Positions 1-11,605 are shown, numbered from the stretch's first letter. The stretch: DNA of 64,000 bases from Acanthosepion pharaonis (GCA_903632075.3 CAHIKZ030003327.1:2527501-2591500), one strand, 5' to 3'. A program made the numbers and translations. Notes: generated from the letters alone by a model not told the origin.

Positions 1-270
1 CCTGACAGTCTGCTGCAAACATATACTGCTGCCTGATGTCTTCCTTCTCCTCCTCCTCCTACTCTTCAGCCACAAAAACTGGGTTTACACGCATTTAAAG
101 GCGGTCCTTCGTAGTTTAATGCTAAAAGTACAGGTTTTCGTTTGGCTCACACAGTAAAGTAATACCCGACTAGTGCATAAATAAGTGAATATTTAGAAAA
201 TGTTGACAAAAAACGCAGCTTTTGACCTTGGGATAGACGAAATAAAATGTTAGTCAATAAATAACTCAAT

Positions 271-350
<80 letters not shown>

Positions 351-641
351 TTAGATTTTAACTTGAGAAATGGTAGCATGTTTTGTTGAGGGTATTTATC
401 TACAACCCGATTCGAACGGAACATCATAGAAAGCCGAACATAAAGTAGTGATCCTATGTAGGCGTGGGACCAGAGTGCAGTCCCATCACACTTCCTCTTC
501 AAGTGCCAGGTAATGAACTGAGGGAGGGACATTGCTTAGGGAGACTGAGCTTAAATACTTAATCTTTTAGCATCTCCAACCAAAAGGTCAAGAAACCTTT
601 TTTTTTGTTGAATGCTTACCAGGTTTACCCAGGGGAGGTTT
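1..641. other. unassigned sequence with one (TA)n tract
   Basis: Nothing recognisable apart from a perfect (TA)n run at about 274-348. Open frames here are short or are produced by the dinucleotide run. Confidence 0.6.
274..348. repeat. (TA)n microsatellite
   Basis: About 37 uninterrupted TA units, seen directly. Confidence 0.97.
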
Positions 642-1005
642 AGGCTTACGGCCATACCACGTTGAAACGCCGATTCCCGTACGATCACTGAAGTTAAGTC
701 AGTACCTAGGTGGGTGACCGCTTAGGAATACCATTTCCTGTATGCTTGGATGTGCAGGTGGTGTATCTGAAAATGACTCAGAATTGTTAATCGTAGATCC
801 GAGTTCCAATTCCCGTTGGATTCGTTATATTCACTTAAGCGCAAATACCCTTGCGAAAGATATGAATCCACTTCTTCTCTCCTCCAGCTATGGGTCAATT
901 AGTACGGCTTGTATCACTAAATCATTATTATTTCCAGATAAAAAAAATCTTAGAATCTAAAAAATAAATTCTCACTTTAAATAACCTGCAAAAGGTTGAT
1001 AAATC
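642..1005 (+). mobile_element. 5S rRNA/tRNA chimeric SINE, copy 1
   Basis: The first ~105 bases resemble 5S rRNA: a GGCTTACGGCCATACCAC-like 5' end, a GTACGATC segment, then GGTGGGTGACCGC and a GGAATACC end, with about 15 bases missing in the middle. A tRNA-like body follows, with a B-box-like GAGTTCCAATTCC. The tail reads TTTAAATAACCTGCAAAAGG. Four more copies in this window (14.85, 18.4, 22.94 and 39.48 kb) share the same order of parts, so the fusion is a family feature. 5S-derived (SINE3) and chimeric 5S/tRNA SINEs are known in other animals. The open frame at 742-960 is not coding. Non-autonomous and presumably moved by a LINE (inference). Confidence 0.75.
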
Positions 1006-1214
1006 ATAGTTTCTAATTATCTGATTTTATAAATTTGTAAATGCTCAGGAAATTAAAATATATGGCCATGACCTTTCTTATAACCAAACATGAACAGAAA
1101 ATTAAATTAATTTAAGAAATTACATATATTTCAATCTTTCACTGTCCTGTGTGGATGATAATAATAATAACAGTAAAATTTAACCAAATTCAACATTACT
1201 TCTTTAACACAGTT

Positions 1215-1286
1215 TTCAAAAATATTATCTGGCTTTAAATAATCTACAAAGGGTTGATAAGCCGTAAAAAATCAATCATTCAATCA
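1215..1286 (+). mobile_element. SINE 3'-tail fragment
   Basis: Carries the same tail as the 5S/tRNA SINE family (CTTTAAATAATCTACAAAGG, then GGTTGATAAGCCGTAAAAAA), ending in a short ATCA-type repeat. The head is absent. Confidence 0.6.
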
Positions 1287-1690
1287 AATGCGGATTTTTA
1301 AATACATTTTTTCAATATATATCCTGTAATTATAGTACATCTTATAATTTCTATGTTCTAAATTATTCTTTCCTTTCATACAACTTCCTTCGGTTATGCT
1401 CTGCATTGAGTGTCTCATAGGATTTGCATTGTGTGAACATTGTTAAAAAATAAAACAAATCGTGACAATAAGAAAAGAGAATGGATTTTTGGCATTGCCA
1501 TGGTCGCCCACGTCCTGAGGGGACATGGCATAAAAAATAATAATGTTTTCAGCCTATCACTTCTGTAACGCTTGTATCTATGGCAGATATTCGGACGAGC
1601 AAGACTTCTTAGCCCCATCAGCTCGAAGCTTCACAGCGAGGCTCCGCCATGCGCGATGTTCATAATGGCATACCACACCCTTTAACTTCC
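1287..1690. other. unassigned; possible LINE untranslated remnant
   Basis: No gene. A short stretch near 1505-1530 (CACGTCCTGAGGGGACA) recurs near 31935-31955, so part of this is a dispersed repeat, perhaps LINE-derived. Confidence 0.3.
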
Positions 1691-2205
1691 TGTTACTTTT
1701 GATAAAAATCAATTTTCCTTCCCAGAACTGTTACTGCAAAAAAACTCCCGAGAGAATGCTCCCTTGACAACTACAATCTTAGATTCGACTATCGCCCGGT
1801 TCACACTCCTCCCTGATCTTTTAAACAGGAGTAGAGGTTTATCCCTTGTGTCCAGTTTAGGATTCGGTTTCCGGTTCCTTATAAAGTCTACTCCAATTGT
1901 ATTCTTCTGACGTCTTCGCCTAAACGCCGAAATTTAATTAATTATTTATTTATTTGTTCCTTTTGTTAAAATCATTTTTCCCCAGAACTGTTGCTGTAGA
2001 ACAAACTCCCGAGATAGTGCTTCCTTGACAACTGCAGTCTTAGATTCGCCTATCGTCCGATTCATGAACCTTCCCGTTATTTTTTAAACAGGAGTAGATG
2101 TTTATCTCTTGTTTCCTGTTTAGGTTTTGGGCTTCCGGTTATTTCTAAAATCTACTTCAACTGTATCCTTCTAATGTGAACGCTTAATCTCTGAAATGTT
2201 ATTTA
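1690..2205 (-). repeat. tandem dimer of an unnamed dispersed repeat
   Basis: Two ~250-base units (about 1690-1960 and 1965-2205) align with each other: each has a TTTAAACAGGAGTAGA-like block, a TCCRGTTTAGG-like block, a TCTACTYCAA block and a CGCTTAA/CGCCTAAAC block. The same unit appears as a pair at 12290-12700 and 30600-30935. On the minus strand parts read as open frame (DFIRNRKPNPKL-like), but stops interrupt it. Family unknown to me. Confidence 0.55.
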
Positions 2206-2517
2206 CTAAAACTCTAAATTTACATGGAGATTTTCAGTACCAAGTTGATGTATCTGATAAATTATTTTTTTATTAATTTTACCGAGCCAAAGTTGATTAC
2301 AAATATTTCTGCCTTCTCTAAATCCATATTACAGTAATATTAAATAAAAACGGCGGACTATTTTATGCAATCAAGAAATGGATGTTTTTTTAAACGTTAG
2401 ATTCCTGAAGCAAAATCTATCAAAAGATGTTATTAACAGAAACAAATTCGTTGAGATAAAAAAAAAAGCAAAAATGGACGAAACATGCTCCTCAAAATCT
2501 CTGTAATTTGGCAAATA

Positions 2518-2612
2518 AGAAATTTTCTTGATTAATTCTGTAGCCGACACACGGGATCGAACTCGGTCTATTTGCTTCAAGAAGCAACGTTTTTACCAGA
2601 TGAGTCCTGTTA
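2518..2612 (-). mobile_element. tRNA-like SINE head
   Basis: On the minus strand there is an A-box-like TCATCTGGTAA, a potential anticodon stem (TTGCT/AGCAA) and a B-box-like GAGTTCGATCCC at suitable spacing. The acceptor ends do not pair cleanly, so a tRNA-derived SINE remnant is more likely than a tRNA gene. Confidence 0.45.
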
Positions 2613-2737
2613 CCTTACTGTTAATGAAATTAAATATGCCCTGCTAAGAATGAGGGTTTTGTTTGAGTGTGAGTAAAATGTGATAGATTAAGTGGTAAAA
2701 AGAAAAAATAAAAGAAGAAAGCAAACAAGCAAGAAAG

Positions 2738-2868
2738 AAAGAGAGAGAGAGAGAGGAAGTAATAAATGAACAAGGAGGCGTGTAGATGAGTAGTCAGAAA
2801 ACCGGAAAAGGTGGGGTGCTTTTGTTTCAGGTGTCACCCACAATAATCCAACAGATCCTACGTCTGCC

Positions 2869-2910
<42 letters not shown>
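2738..2910. repeat. (GA)n, (CT)n and (CG)n simple repeats
   Basis: A short GA run near 2738-2755 and a CT run at 2873-2900 followed by CG units to about 2910. Confidence 0.9.
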
Positions 2911-2911
<1 letters not shown>

Positions 2912-3104
2912 TCTATTCCCCCTCCACTGGCCACTGTTCTTCTCTCTTCCGCAACAATGCTATATCTTCACCACGATGACTGCTGCTCTCAACACCTCCC
3001 CCCCCTCTCTTGAACCCAGTCTTTGTTAACGAGATGCAGAGGTTCGACCTTCGAACCTTTTCTCGTCGCCGGTGCTAAAATAAACATACATCGGAGGTAT
3101 TTAT

Positions 3105-3108
<4 letters not shown>

Positions 3109-3143
<35 letters not shown>

Positions 3144-3159
3144 TTCTGAGGATTTCTAG

Positions 3160-3197
<38 letters not shown>
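3109..3197. repeat. (CA)n then (TA)n microsatellites
   Basis: CA units at 3109-3141 and TA units at 3162-3197, separated by about 20 bases. Confidence 0.95.
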
Positions 3198-3199
<2 letters not shown>

Positions 3200-3289
3200 A
3201 ATGTAATGAGAACGAAAATAATATATAAATTCTAACGTGCACAGTATTAATTCAAAAGAGGGCTCAATACTGTGAGTAGACCAATAATT

Positions 3290-3635
3290 ATTATAATTTT
3301 TTTCATATGGACAAAAACAATTTACTCAGTACAAAGATGTATTTTACAATTTACTCACTACAGTAATTAAATGCGCTGAAACGAAGCCATTCACCAAGCT
3401 GCTATCAAGAAGTACTATTGTTTCACGCCATTACCTTTTTGCCTTTATATATTTTTTTCAAACAAATGGTAAAAAGGAAGTGAAGTTTCATAGACGGCTT
3501 GCTTACAAACAGAATTGTTCATAACCATTATGGTTCTCACCAGTCGAAGTGCAATTAAATGCACTGAAAAGAAGTTGCTTTTTTGTAGTCAGTAAATTGT
3601 TTTTGCCGATATGAAAAAAATTATAACATATACAT
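3290..3635. repeat. fold-back (inverted repeat) element
   Basis: The block at 3293-3345 (ATTATAATTTTTTTCATAT, then ACAAAAACAATTTACT) is repeated in reverse complement at about 3588-3632. The arms are near-identical over ~45 bases with ~240 bases between. It lies beside a (TA)n tract like the other fold-backs in the window. Confidence 0.65.
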
Positions 3636-3639
3636 ATTT

Positions 3640-4019
3640 ACTTAATGATTTGATTTCAGATCCTCTGCGATCTTCAATGTTTCGGTCCGAAGCTTTGCGA
3701 CAACATTTTCTTCAGCACATGAGCTTGTCCAAACAGTGCTGCCACCTGTGCATTCTCAGTGATGCCAGGGATCCCTAAAGCGTCTTGGGAAACAAAAAGA
3801 TTCCCGGAAATTGTCCCGAATACACCAACACCCCAAAAGAAACTCTGCTGCCTCTGTTATATTCCTCTGATGTACCCTCTGCTAAGGTTTCCGCACCACT
3901 CTGTATATTTTCCGCTTGTTCCGTTTTCATGAGATTTATAGACTCAGGTACTGCACCATCTATCATTCATGGCTGCTCTTGTGTACAAGTGACATATCAA
4001 AGGAATTGCGTTCTAAGCG
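3640..4019 (-). pseudogene. possible 3' coding end of a LINE
   Basis: The minus strand reads, after frameshift and stops, GIPGITENAQVAALFGQAHV followed by LKKMLS. This resembles the extreme C-terminus of LINE proteins with a restriction-like endonuclease (IPG..., LGTAHILRK...), but it is a different sequence from the copies next to it. Weak similarity only; it could be unrelated. Confidence 0.25.
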
Positions 4020-4020
4020 C

Positions 4021-4052
<32 letters not shown>

Positions 4053-4053
4053 T
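4020..4053. repeat. (TTA)n tract, 3' tail of Dong/R4-like LINE
   Basis: About 11 TTA units directly abut the 3' end of LINE copy A. Confidence 0.9.
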
Positions 4054-4643
4054 TCTTTGATTTCTGGCGTTTACAGATTTCTTTCCGGGTCCTGCCCAAG
4101 GACCTAAGGTTAGAAATGGCATCATGACACTTTCCACTGACAAGAAAAAAAAAAAAAAATACATAGATAAAGCCCTTCGTAAAGTGTGGGCTGTACTTGT
4201 CAGAACAATTTTTTGTATCTCTTTGAGGCATGGACTTCCAGGAATCCCTTCAATTAGTCTACTGCAATCTTTTCCAACCAGTCCTAGGGCTCCAACTATA
4301 ACAGGGATTGTTGATGTTCCCATATGCCACATTTTCGAGATTTCTATTTCAAGGTCCTTGTATTTTGATAGCTTTTTGAATATCTTCAAAGATACATTGC
4401 AGTCAGCAGGGACTGCCATATCAATAAGGAGGCACCGTTTTTGTTTGTGGTCTTTAATAACAATATCTGGGCGGTTGGCCTTGATTGTTCTGTCAGTGTG
4501 TATTGTGTAGTCCCATAGAATTGTAACAGGTCCTATCTCCGTAACCGGGTCTGGGTGGTGTTCATACCAGTTTCTTTCAGTTTCCTTCCCGTAGAAGTTG
4601 CAGATTTTCCAGTGCAGATATTGGCCCACTCTGTCATGTCGGG
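4054..4643 (-). mobile_element. Dong/R4-like LINE copy A, 3' fragment
   Basis: The minus-strand reading frame encodes the C-terminal part of a non-LTR retrotransposon protein with a restriction-like endonuclease domain: WYEHHPDPVTEIGPVTILWD, then RPDIVIKDHKQKRCLLIDMA, then KLSKYKDLEIEISKMW, and finally TSTAHTLRRALS. The R-PD...LID...KYKDL order matches the PD-(D/E)XK-type nuclease of the R2/R4/Dong group as I know it. The 5' part, including the reverse transcriptase, is missing. Both ends abut (TTA)n tracts. Related fragments lie at 4670, 7594, 8931, 9391, 53485 and 53725. Confidence 0.75.
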
Positions 4644-4669
4644 TTATTATTATTATTATTATTATTATT
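4644..4669. repeat. (ATT)n tract between LINE copies A and B
   Basis: Joins the truncated 5' end of copy A to the 3' end of copy B without other sequence. Confidence 0.9.
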
Positions 4670-5074
4670 TCCTTTGATTTCTGGTGTGTACAAATTTCGT
4701 TTTCCACTGACCAATAAAAAAAAAAGAAACACACACACACAAACATATTTTACATAGATAAAAGGTGTGAGCTGTACTCGTGAGAAGAATCTTTTGGTAT
4801 TTCTTTAAGGCCTGGGCTTCCAATAATCCCTGCAATGGGTCTATTGGAATCCTTTCCAATCAATTCGATGCCTCCCACTACAACTGGAATTGTTAATGTC
4901 CTCATGCGCCACAATTTTGAGATTTCAATTTCAAGGTCCTTGTAATTTGATAGTTTTTTGAAGATCTTCAAAGATACATTGCAGTTTACAGGGACTGACA
5001 TATCAATAAGGAGGAACATTTTGTCTTTGCGATCTCTAATCACGATGTCTGGCCGATTAGCTTTGATTGTTCTG
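4670..5074 (-). mobile_element. Dong/R4-like LINE copy B, 3' fragment
   Basis: Same family and orientation as copy A. The minus frame at 4750-5100 reads RTIKANRPDIVIRDRKDKMF, LLIDMSVPVNCNVSLKIFKK and KLSNYKDLEIEISKLWRM, covering the endonuclease motifs, with a decayed C-terminus. The truncated 5' end abuts an (ATT)n tract at 5075-5097. Confidence 0.75.
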
Positions 5075-5097
5075 TAATTATTATTATTATTATTATT
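5075..5097. repeat. (ATT)n tract
   Basis: About seven ATT units at the 5' boundary of LINE copy B. Confidence 0.85.
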
Positions 5098-5760
5098 CAA
5101 AGTTTCTGGAGTCTTTTTCGTGAATTTGTTTAGCTCATGTTGAGTCTCGAAAAAACACTGTAAAATTCATTATTTTTTATCCATAATGTTGAATATTTCA
5201 AAATGATTCAACTTTTTAATAATGAAAATTTCACGTTATATAAGTTACGTTGAAAATGACTGACAAAGATAATATTATTAAGATTTTTATCGTGTTTTGT
5301 GCGAACAAGATTATTTTATTTTATTTTTATTTTTTCTTGGTGTTAATGTGTGTTTTCAGCTAATCTGTTAGCTCATAACCCGCATTTCAGTTGTGCTATT
5401 TCAAATGGCGCCCAAGTTTCTGAGAGGTAGACATTTTTTATTACCGAATACGGCTAGTGTATCATGGCCGTGTTTGTAGTTGATGCCGTTAAAGGTTGAA
5501 TTTTGCTGTTTGCTTTTTTTATTATTATTATTCAGACGTTTTTTTTTAATTTTAACCTGACCATCAACAACATCAACTCTCCAGAGAAATCAAAATTATA
5601 TCAGGCTAACATTACAAATGAATCCAAATGCCCCATAGGAGACTTTGTTACTGACGGTAAAAAACAAAAAAATCAAAACATGAATGATTACGTCGGACTA
5701 ACCCTCACTCAATTATTACGGTCCTACATCTCCGAGACCCCTAGATCCATAAGGACCCAT
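5098..5760. other. unassigned sequence
   Basis: AT-rich and without recognisable coding, RNA or repeat structure. The plus-strand frame starting near 5503 runs into the (TA)n/(TG)n tract and is not credible. Confidence 0.5.
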
Positions 5761-5762
5761 TT

Positions 5763-5950
<188 letters not shown>

Positions 5951-6033
5951 TTATTTCCTGATAATAGGTATTAAACAACAAAGCCAAACTTAGTTAATAT
6001 ATAACAGGGCCTTGTCTGAAAGAAAATTGAATA

Positions 6034-6860
6034 CTAGGAGGCTTTCTTCACTTTAACCAGTAAACCGGTCGCTGTGTGAAAGTTGCATATACCGATCTCA
6101 TCAGTGGAGTCTTTGTTCAATAGGTTAAACACTGATGTCACAAAACCTTCCCACCCACCCAAAAAAATTTGTGCTGTTAAAAATAAAAATAATAAAAACA
6201 AATAACATAAAAACGACGTTAACAGATAAAAATCACTGACATCAATTTGCTTCAACTTATCAACCAAAAATAAAATCATGGCTCTCCACAACTTCCTCTC
6301 TCGTGTGGCTCTTAGCAGCTTTGTCAAGTCTCCCGCCCCGTTCCTTCATTCATTCACATAAGCTCGTCAGATATGTAACTCACAGCCTTCATCTGTCGCT
6401 CTTGCCAGCAATATGCCTTGTGAGGAATAAATTTTCCAAGCACTCCTTCCTCATTAGGTGTCCAAAGAATTTCAACTTTTTCTTGAATTTTGAGTATAAG
6501 TGTTGTTTCTGTTGACATTGTCTTTAAGATTTCCTTGTTAATTACTTGTTCTGTCCAATGAATTCTCAGTATACTCTAGTTGTTTTTTTCCCCTATCCGT
6601 GGGGAAATTATCCAACATTCACTCCTATATAAGAGGATGGATATCACATAACGATCCAGCATTCTTCTGTTGAATTGTTTCTGCTTCTCAGCACTTTGCT
6701 TAGTTTTTGGAAGGCATCTTTTGCTAGTCCAATGCGTGTTCGGATCTCGGTATCGCGTTTCCAGCATAAAATGCTTCCCACATATTTAAGCGTCTTCCCG
6801 TTCTCCAATTCGTAACTCGTATCTTGCAGCAAACACACAGACACATAATTCACTCACTCA
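6034..6860 (-). mobile_element. non-LTR retrotransposon 3' fragment (RKLWRAMI family)
   Basis: The minus strand encodes pieces of the region after the reverse transcriptase fingers and palm. LENGKTLKYVGSILCWKRDT and RIGLAKDAFQKLSKVL lie at 6644-6853, then FFGHLMRKECLENLFLTRHI in another frame, and LLRATRERKLWRAMI near the C-terminus at 6270-6327. This order is typical of a LINE ORF2 C-terminus. Frameshifts and stops make it a pseudogene. The same family recurs at 29050, 29690 and 47915. Confidence 0.75.
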
Positions 6861-7520
6861 TCTTATGTAGGTGGAGTCATTTTTTTCTGTGCCTCAATTA
6901 CCCCCGCCCTATTAAATTGTTAGGAGTTACTCTCCTTAGCTTTTATTATGACTGGCCGATTTTATTTATTTAATATTTTTTCTCTTTCTTCTTCGTTTAC
7001 CGTTCGCTTACTACTGTCCGGGATGAAGCTAATGTGCCGAGTGAAATCAAAGAAAAGAAGAAAAAAAACGTGGGGCGTAACTGTTACAATAAAACACGCC
7101 CAGTATTTATTTTTTATCCGTCCGTCACTTTTCCTGAACAACCAACCCGCTCAATTTCACTCGGTTAAACACAATGGTCTCCCCTGATTATTTTGTCAAT
7201 GTTTTTGTTCGTCCGTCTTATCGTCTTCCAGTCTTTCTATTTCTCTCTATCTCTTTTTCTCTTTTCCCGACTTTCGACTCTTTTCCAATCATACTTGTTC
7301 TACTTAAGTTTCACACGAACATCTTTATCTTTGTTGTTTTGGTCACGATGTCTCCAGATTTGTTGAGAAGATGTCGAAAGTAAAATTAAAACAATTATTA
7401 ATAACAAAGTTCAAAACACTAACATTAGGATGCACGAAATCTCACAAGATCTTCTTTTAAAAAATTCTGTATTTAAAAAGAAAAGTTATAATGAAATTTG
7501 TTTGCATAATCTATCTCTCC
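6861..7520. other. unassigned, locally pyrimidine-rich
   Basis: A T/C-rich stretch at about 7190-7300 and otherwise AT-rich DNA. Two overlapping plus frames of 69-79 codons have biased composition and no recognisable motif. Confidence 0.45.
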
Positions 7521-7523
7521 AAA

Positions 7524-7593
<70 letters not shown>
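7524..7593. repeat. (AAT)n then (ATT)n tract
   Basis: About 11 AAT units, a CATT junction, then about 11 ATT units: an imperfect palindrome at the 3' end of LINE copy C. Confidence 0.92.
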
Positions 7594-8357
7594 TCTTTTG
7601 ATTTCTGTTGTCTACTCATTTCCTTCTGGATCCCAGCCAGAGATCTAAGGTCAGAAATAGCATGACGACATTTTCAATAAACATTTTTGAAAGAAATTAA
7701 AGATAATCAACAACCGAAGATCACATATTTTACAACAAGCCCTTCGTCGTAAAGCGTGAGCTGTACTCGTGAAAACAATGTTTTTGTATTCCTTTAAAAG
7801 GCATGGGCTGCCAGGGATTCCTTCATTGTGTCTATCAGAATATTTTCCAGTCAAACTGAAGTCCCCAACCACAAGTGGAATTACTGATGTCTTTATTTGC
7901 CCCATTTTTGAGATTTCCACTTCAATATCCTTGTAGTTTGAGAGTTTCTTTTTTTTTAAAAAGATTTTCAAGGATACATTACAATCTGCAGGAACTGCCA
8001 CGTCAATAGGAAAATGCACACTCCGTTTTTATGGTCTATGATTGCGATGTCTGGACGATTGGCTTTGAGTGTTACGCCTGTATGGTGTATTTTTAAGTGC
8101 CATAAAATAAAATTGTTGCCGGATCTCGGTTGTTTTCATACCAATTTCTTGCAGTTTCCTTTTGGTAAAAGATGCAGATTTTCCAGTGCAAATATTGACC
8201 GAAACAGCCATGCCATCTTTTATATCCGGTGGATCCTAATACCTTGAAACCTGATAAAAGATGGTCAATTGTTTTTGAATATTCATCATAGAATCTATAT
8301 TTGGAGTTAATTTGCTTGGTAATTTCTAGTTAGCAAGTATTGGTCCAGCAAGAATAT
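7594..8357 (-). mobile_element. Dong/R4-like LINE copy C, 3' fragment
   Basis: The minus frame at 7651-8019 reads DVAVPADCNVSLKIF, KLSNYKDIEVEISKMGQIKT and VFTSTAHALRR, matching copies A and B. Further upstream, near 8030-8230, remnants of the WYEH...-type segment and the HDRVG...HWKIC-like zinc-finger flank can be read in broken frames. Both ends abut (ATT)n tracts. Confidence 0.72.
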
Positions 8358-8362
8358 TGTTG

Positions 8363-8407
<45 letters not shown>
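8358..8407. repeat. (TTG)(TTA)n tract
   Basis: Mostly TTA units, at the 5' boundary of LINE copy C. Confidence 0.9.
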
Positions 8408-8408
<1 letters not shown>

Positions 8409-8570
8409 AGCATGGACCTACGTACCCCCAATAAGACGAAGTATGAAACGGACGGGTTTTCCCATGACACCGTTTTGTTAACTACATTCACTCTTCTGCA
8501 ATGTTCATTGTTTTAAAAAGCGATTATTAGAATTGTAATAAAACCTAAACATGATGAAAGTGAATTTATA

Positions 8571-8935
8571 TATTATTTTTGTTCTTGAGAATTGACAACA
8601 AAAATATTATTTATTATATTATTTATTGATGTAGTTGGCAAGACATCAGCTAATTGCCGCTTGATTCAAACTTTATAAAATGATAAATGACTTATTTATA
8701 ATTGGATCACATATTTTAATAATTTAGTAAATGCTTACAAATTTATGAATAAAAATTGTTTTCACATTTACTTCTTTATAAATTGGTCAATGATAAATAA
8801 ACTGAATTTAGTTCTAATTGCATTAATTTTTAGAATGTTGATAAGATAAAATGATTCTTTTAAATAAACAATCAATAGATAGTTTTTAATATATTTGTTG
8901 TCAATTCTCAAGAACAAAAGAAATATATTCATGAT
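8571..8935. repeat. fold-back (inverted repeat) element
   Basis: TTTTGTTCTTGAGAATTGAC followed by AACAAA at about 8577-8605 recurs in reverse complement at about 8898-8921. The arms are ~30-40 bases, with an AT-rich interior of ~280 bases that itself has weaker inverted similarity. Confidence 0.6.
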
Positions 8936-9365
8936 TTCTGTTCTAAACACATTTCTTTTCGAATCCAAACCAAAGATCTGAAGTCAGAAACGGTTTCAGA
9001 ACATTTTCCAATGACCATTTTTGTAAAATAAAAAACAAAATAACATGCATTTTACATCGTTAAAGCCCTTCGTAAAGTATGGGCTGTACTTGTGAGTACA
9101 ATTTTTATGTTTCTTTAAGGCATGGGCTACCAGAAATCCCTTCAATAAATCTATCGGACCCTTATCCAATCAATCCGAAGTTCTCTAACTACAACTGGAA
9201 TTATTGGTTTTCACGTTCCATATTTCTGAGATTTTCGCTTCAAGATCCTTGTATTTTGATAGATTTTTGAAGATCTTCAAGTTACATTACTATCTGCAGG
9301 GACTGTCATGTCAGTAAGAAAACCCATTCTCCTTTTGTCGTCTTTGATCATGATATCATTCTTAT
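8931..9365 (-). mobile_element. Dong/R4-like LINE copy D, 3' fragment
   Basis: The 3' untranslated block (CCAAAGATCTGAAGTCAGAA) and decayed coding sequence match copies A-C on the minus strand. Its 5' end abuts the (ATT)n tract at 9366-9390. The 3' (TTA) tail is absent; the fold-back arm sits there instead. Confidence 0.65.
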
Positions 9366-9390
9366 CATTATTATTATTATTATTATTATT
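9366..9390. repeat. (ATT)n tract between LINE copies D and E
   Basis: About eight ATT units. Confidence 0.88.
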
Positions 9391-11040
9391 TCTTTTGATT
9401 TTTGGTGTAGACTCATTTCTTTCTGGGTCCCAACCAGAGACCTAAGATCAGAAATGACATAATGACATGTCCTCATGTGCCACATTTTGAAGATTTTGAT
9501 TTTCAAGGCGCTTGTATTTTGATAGATGTTTTAAAGATCTTCAAAGATACATTACAGTCTACAGAAACTGTCATATTAATAAGAAGGCACATTTTGTCTT
9601 TGTGGTCTCTATTCACGATGTCTGGACGATTAGATTTGATTGTTCTGTCAGTATGCATTGTAAAGTCTCATAAAACTTTTACAGGTCCTATCTCTGTAAC
9701 CGGTTCTGGGTGGTGTTCATAACAATTTCTTAGTTTCCTTCTGGTAAAAATACAGATTTTCCAGTGCAGATATTGACCCACTCTGTCATGCCGAGTTTTA
9801 TATTCAGTCGGTGCCAAGACCGCGCAACCTGATACAAGATGGCTATTCATCCCAGTATATGCATTTTGGGGCCAACATAATTTTTCAGTATGTGTGCTTG
9901 GTAATTTCTACTTAGCAAGCATCGGTCCTGTGCAGCAAGAATAAAACTTTCTGTTTCAGCTTTTAACCCTGCGTTACGTAGCCATTGATTGGTATCTGCT
10001 TGTTTGATACGGGCAAATATTGACCGTGAAGCTGTTTATCTTGCCATCGTTTCTATATCTGTTTGGCTGCATTTGCCTTTGCTTTCTTTTTTTAAGTATT
10101 TTGCAGCTGCAGTCGGTGAACTATGCTTTACTTGTACTTCTTCACCCATTTGAAACTCAATTTTGAACTTATTGGCTTCCATTGTTACTGAATAAAGTCG
10201 CATACTACTTTCATGTTCTTTGACACAGATAAACATCAAGTCTTCTGTAGTTTCCAGGTATCGTTGAAGGCCAGTAGCTGTAGTTTTGTAAGACAGTTCT
10301 AGTTGAACTAATCCTCTGCCTCCTTCGGATCTTGGCACATACAGGCAAACAACATCAACCTTGGGATGATGCATGCGGTGGCAGGTGAGAAGCTTTCTCG
10401 TTTTGGCGTCCATGGCCCAGTTAAGGATGTTGAAACTCTATTGCATCACAGGGACAGCCAAAGTGTTTATGGCTGATATTCTGTTTTTTTTTTGTTTGTT
10501 TGTTTTTGTTTTTTTAATTTAGCTTGGTATTCAGTACCAGATGCACAAGCCTGTAGTTCTCCTTTCTTACCTTCTCCTTCATTTGGATATGCCATATTCC
10601 ATCTCCTTCACTAATTCCTAGGTATCTATAGTCTTCTTCTTGTACCAGTTCCCTAATCTTTGTGACAAAATCTAAATCTATTGAGTGTGTTTCTGTAATT
10701 CTCCCCTTCTTGAATGTTACTTTTTCACATTTATCTAATCCGAAATCCATACCTATGTCGTCACTGAAACATTTTACACTTTTGAGGAGACCCTTCAATT
10801 CATTTTCATCTTTGGCAAAGAGTTTGAAATCATTCATGTAGAGTAGGGGATTGAATACTTTCTTGTTTAGTTTTTAGCCATAGTTATTATTATTTAGTTC
10901 ATGGGTAAGGGGGATTAAGGACAGACAAAACAGAAGGGGTGACAGGGAGTTTCCTTGAAAGATTCCTCGTCGGATATTCAGGCGATTGGAAGTGGCAGAT
11001 TGTATACGTAATCAATGAATTTCTTAATCCATTCATTCTT
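9391..11040 (-). pseudogene. Dong/R4-like LINE copy E, reverse transcriptase to 3' end
   Basis: A longer minus-strand copy. From its 5' side: a GIFQGNSLSPLLFCLSLIPL palm segment near 10940, the catalytic box near 10835 as YMNDFKLFAKD, then the thumb (GLDKCEKVTFKKGRITETHS). Next come INTLAVPVMQ and DAKTRKLLTCHRMHHPKVDV with YVPRSEGGRGLVQLELSYKT (10036-10413), a zinc-finger-like HLVSGC...RHDRVGQYLHWKIC segment near 9785-9840, and the WYEH.../RPDIV nuclease region to 9400. The second position of the usual YMDD box is read as N, which should inactivate polymerisation. Stops at several points confirm a dead copy. The 3' end abuts (ATT)n; the 5' truncation point near 11040 does not. Confidence 0.78.
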
Positions 11041-11511
11041 CTTATAAACAAATTAGGCTACAAAAAGCACCATGATATTAATCAAAATTAAATAACCTAT
11101 TTGAGAAATGTGCATTTCTCGTTGAGACCTTTTTTAAATGGTACATTTTTAGCCCAAAAAGGGGTTTCCCTGATGGAAAAGCGGAATATTAGTTCGATTC
11201 GGGAAGGACGTTTTAATTACTAAAAGGTTTCGATATCTAGGCCGGTTGACATTAAATTCACTGCTTTAAATAACAGCAATCTCAAACGCATCTATCCACT
11301 AAATACGTTTATCCTAGTAGTAGCACTGGATACTGATTCCTGTTCCAAAATTTATTTAAGTAGAGGCCCTGTTTTTTTTTATTTGTAGAATAATTTGCCA
11401 TGTTTAAATGCAATTTGCACAAAAGCCCAACAACAGAATTGACAAAGTTTGCAATAAACAATAACAAAAAAAGAAAAGAAAACAGGACAGGATTACTATT
11501 GAGCAAACAAT
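11041..11511. other. unassigned sequence
   Basis: AT-rich. I see no coding or RNA feature. Confidence 0.5.
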
Positions 11512-11605
11512 ATATGCAAGGCAAAGCAATAGTAATTAAGGCAAAGAAACAGTAATAAGGCAAAGCAACAGAGATAAGGCAAAACAACAGAAATAAGGCA
11601 AAAAT
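11512..11605. repeat. short minisatellite, ~18-19 bp unit
   Basis: About five imperfect copies of AAGGCAAAGCAACAGTAAT. Confidence 0.75.

Noticed and set aside
642..750. Functional 5S rRNA gene
   Set aside because: About 15 internal bases are missing and the sequence runs straight into a tRNA-like body and a shared SINE tail.
3775..4746. A single 232-codon minus-strand protein at 4048-4746 as a host gene
   Set aside because: It is Dong/R4-like LINE copy A fused to simple-repeat sequence at both ends.
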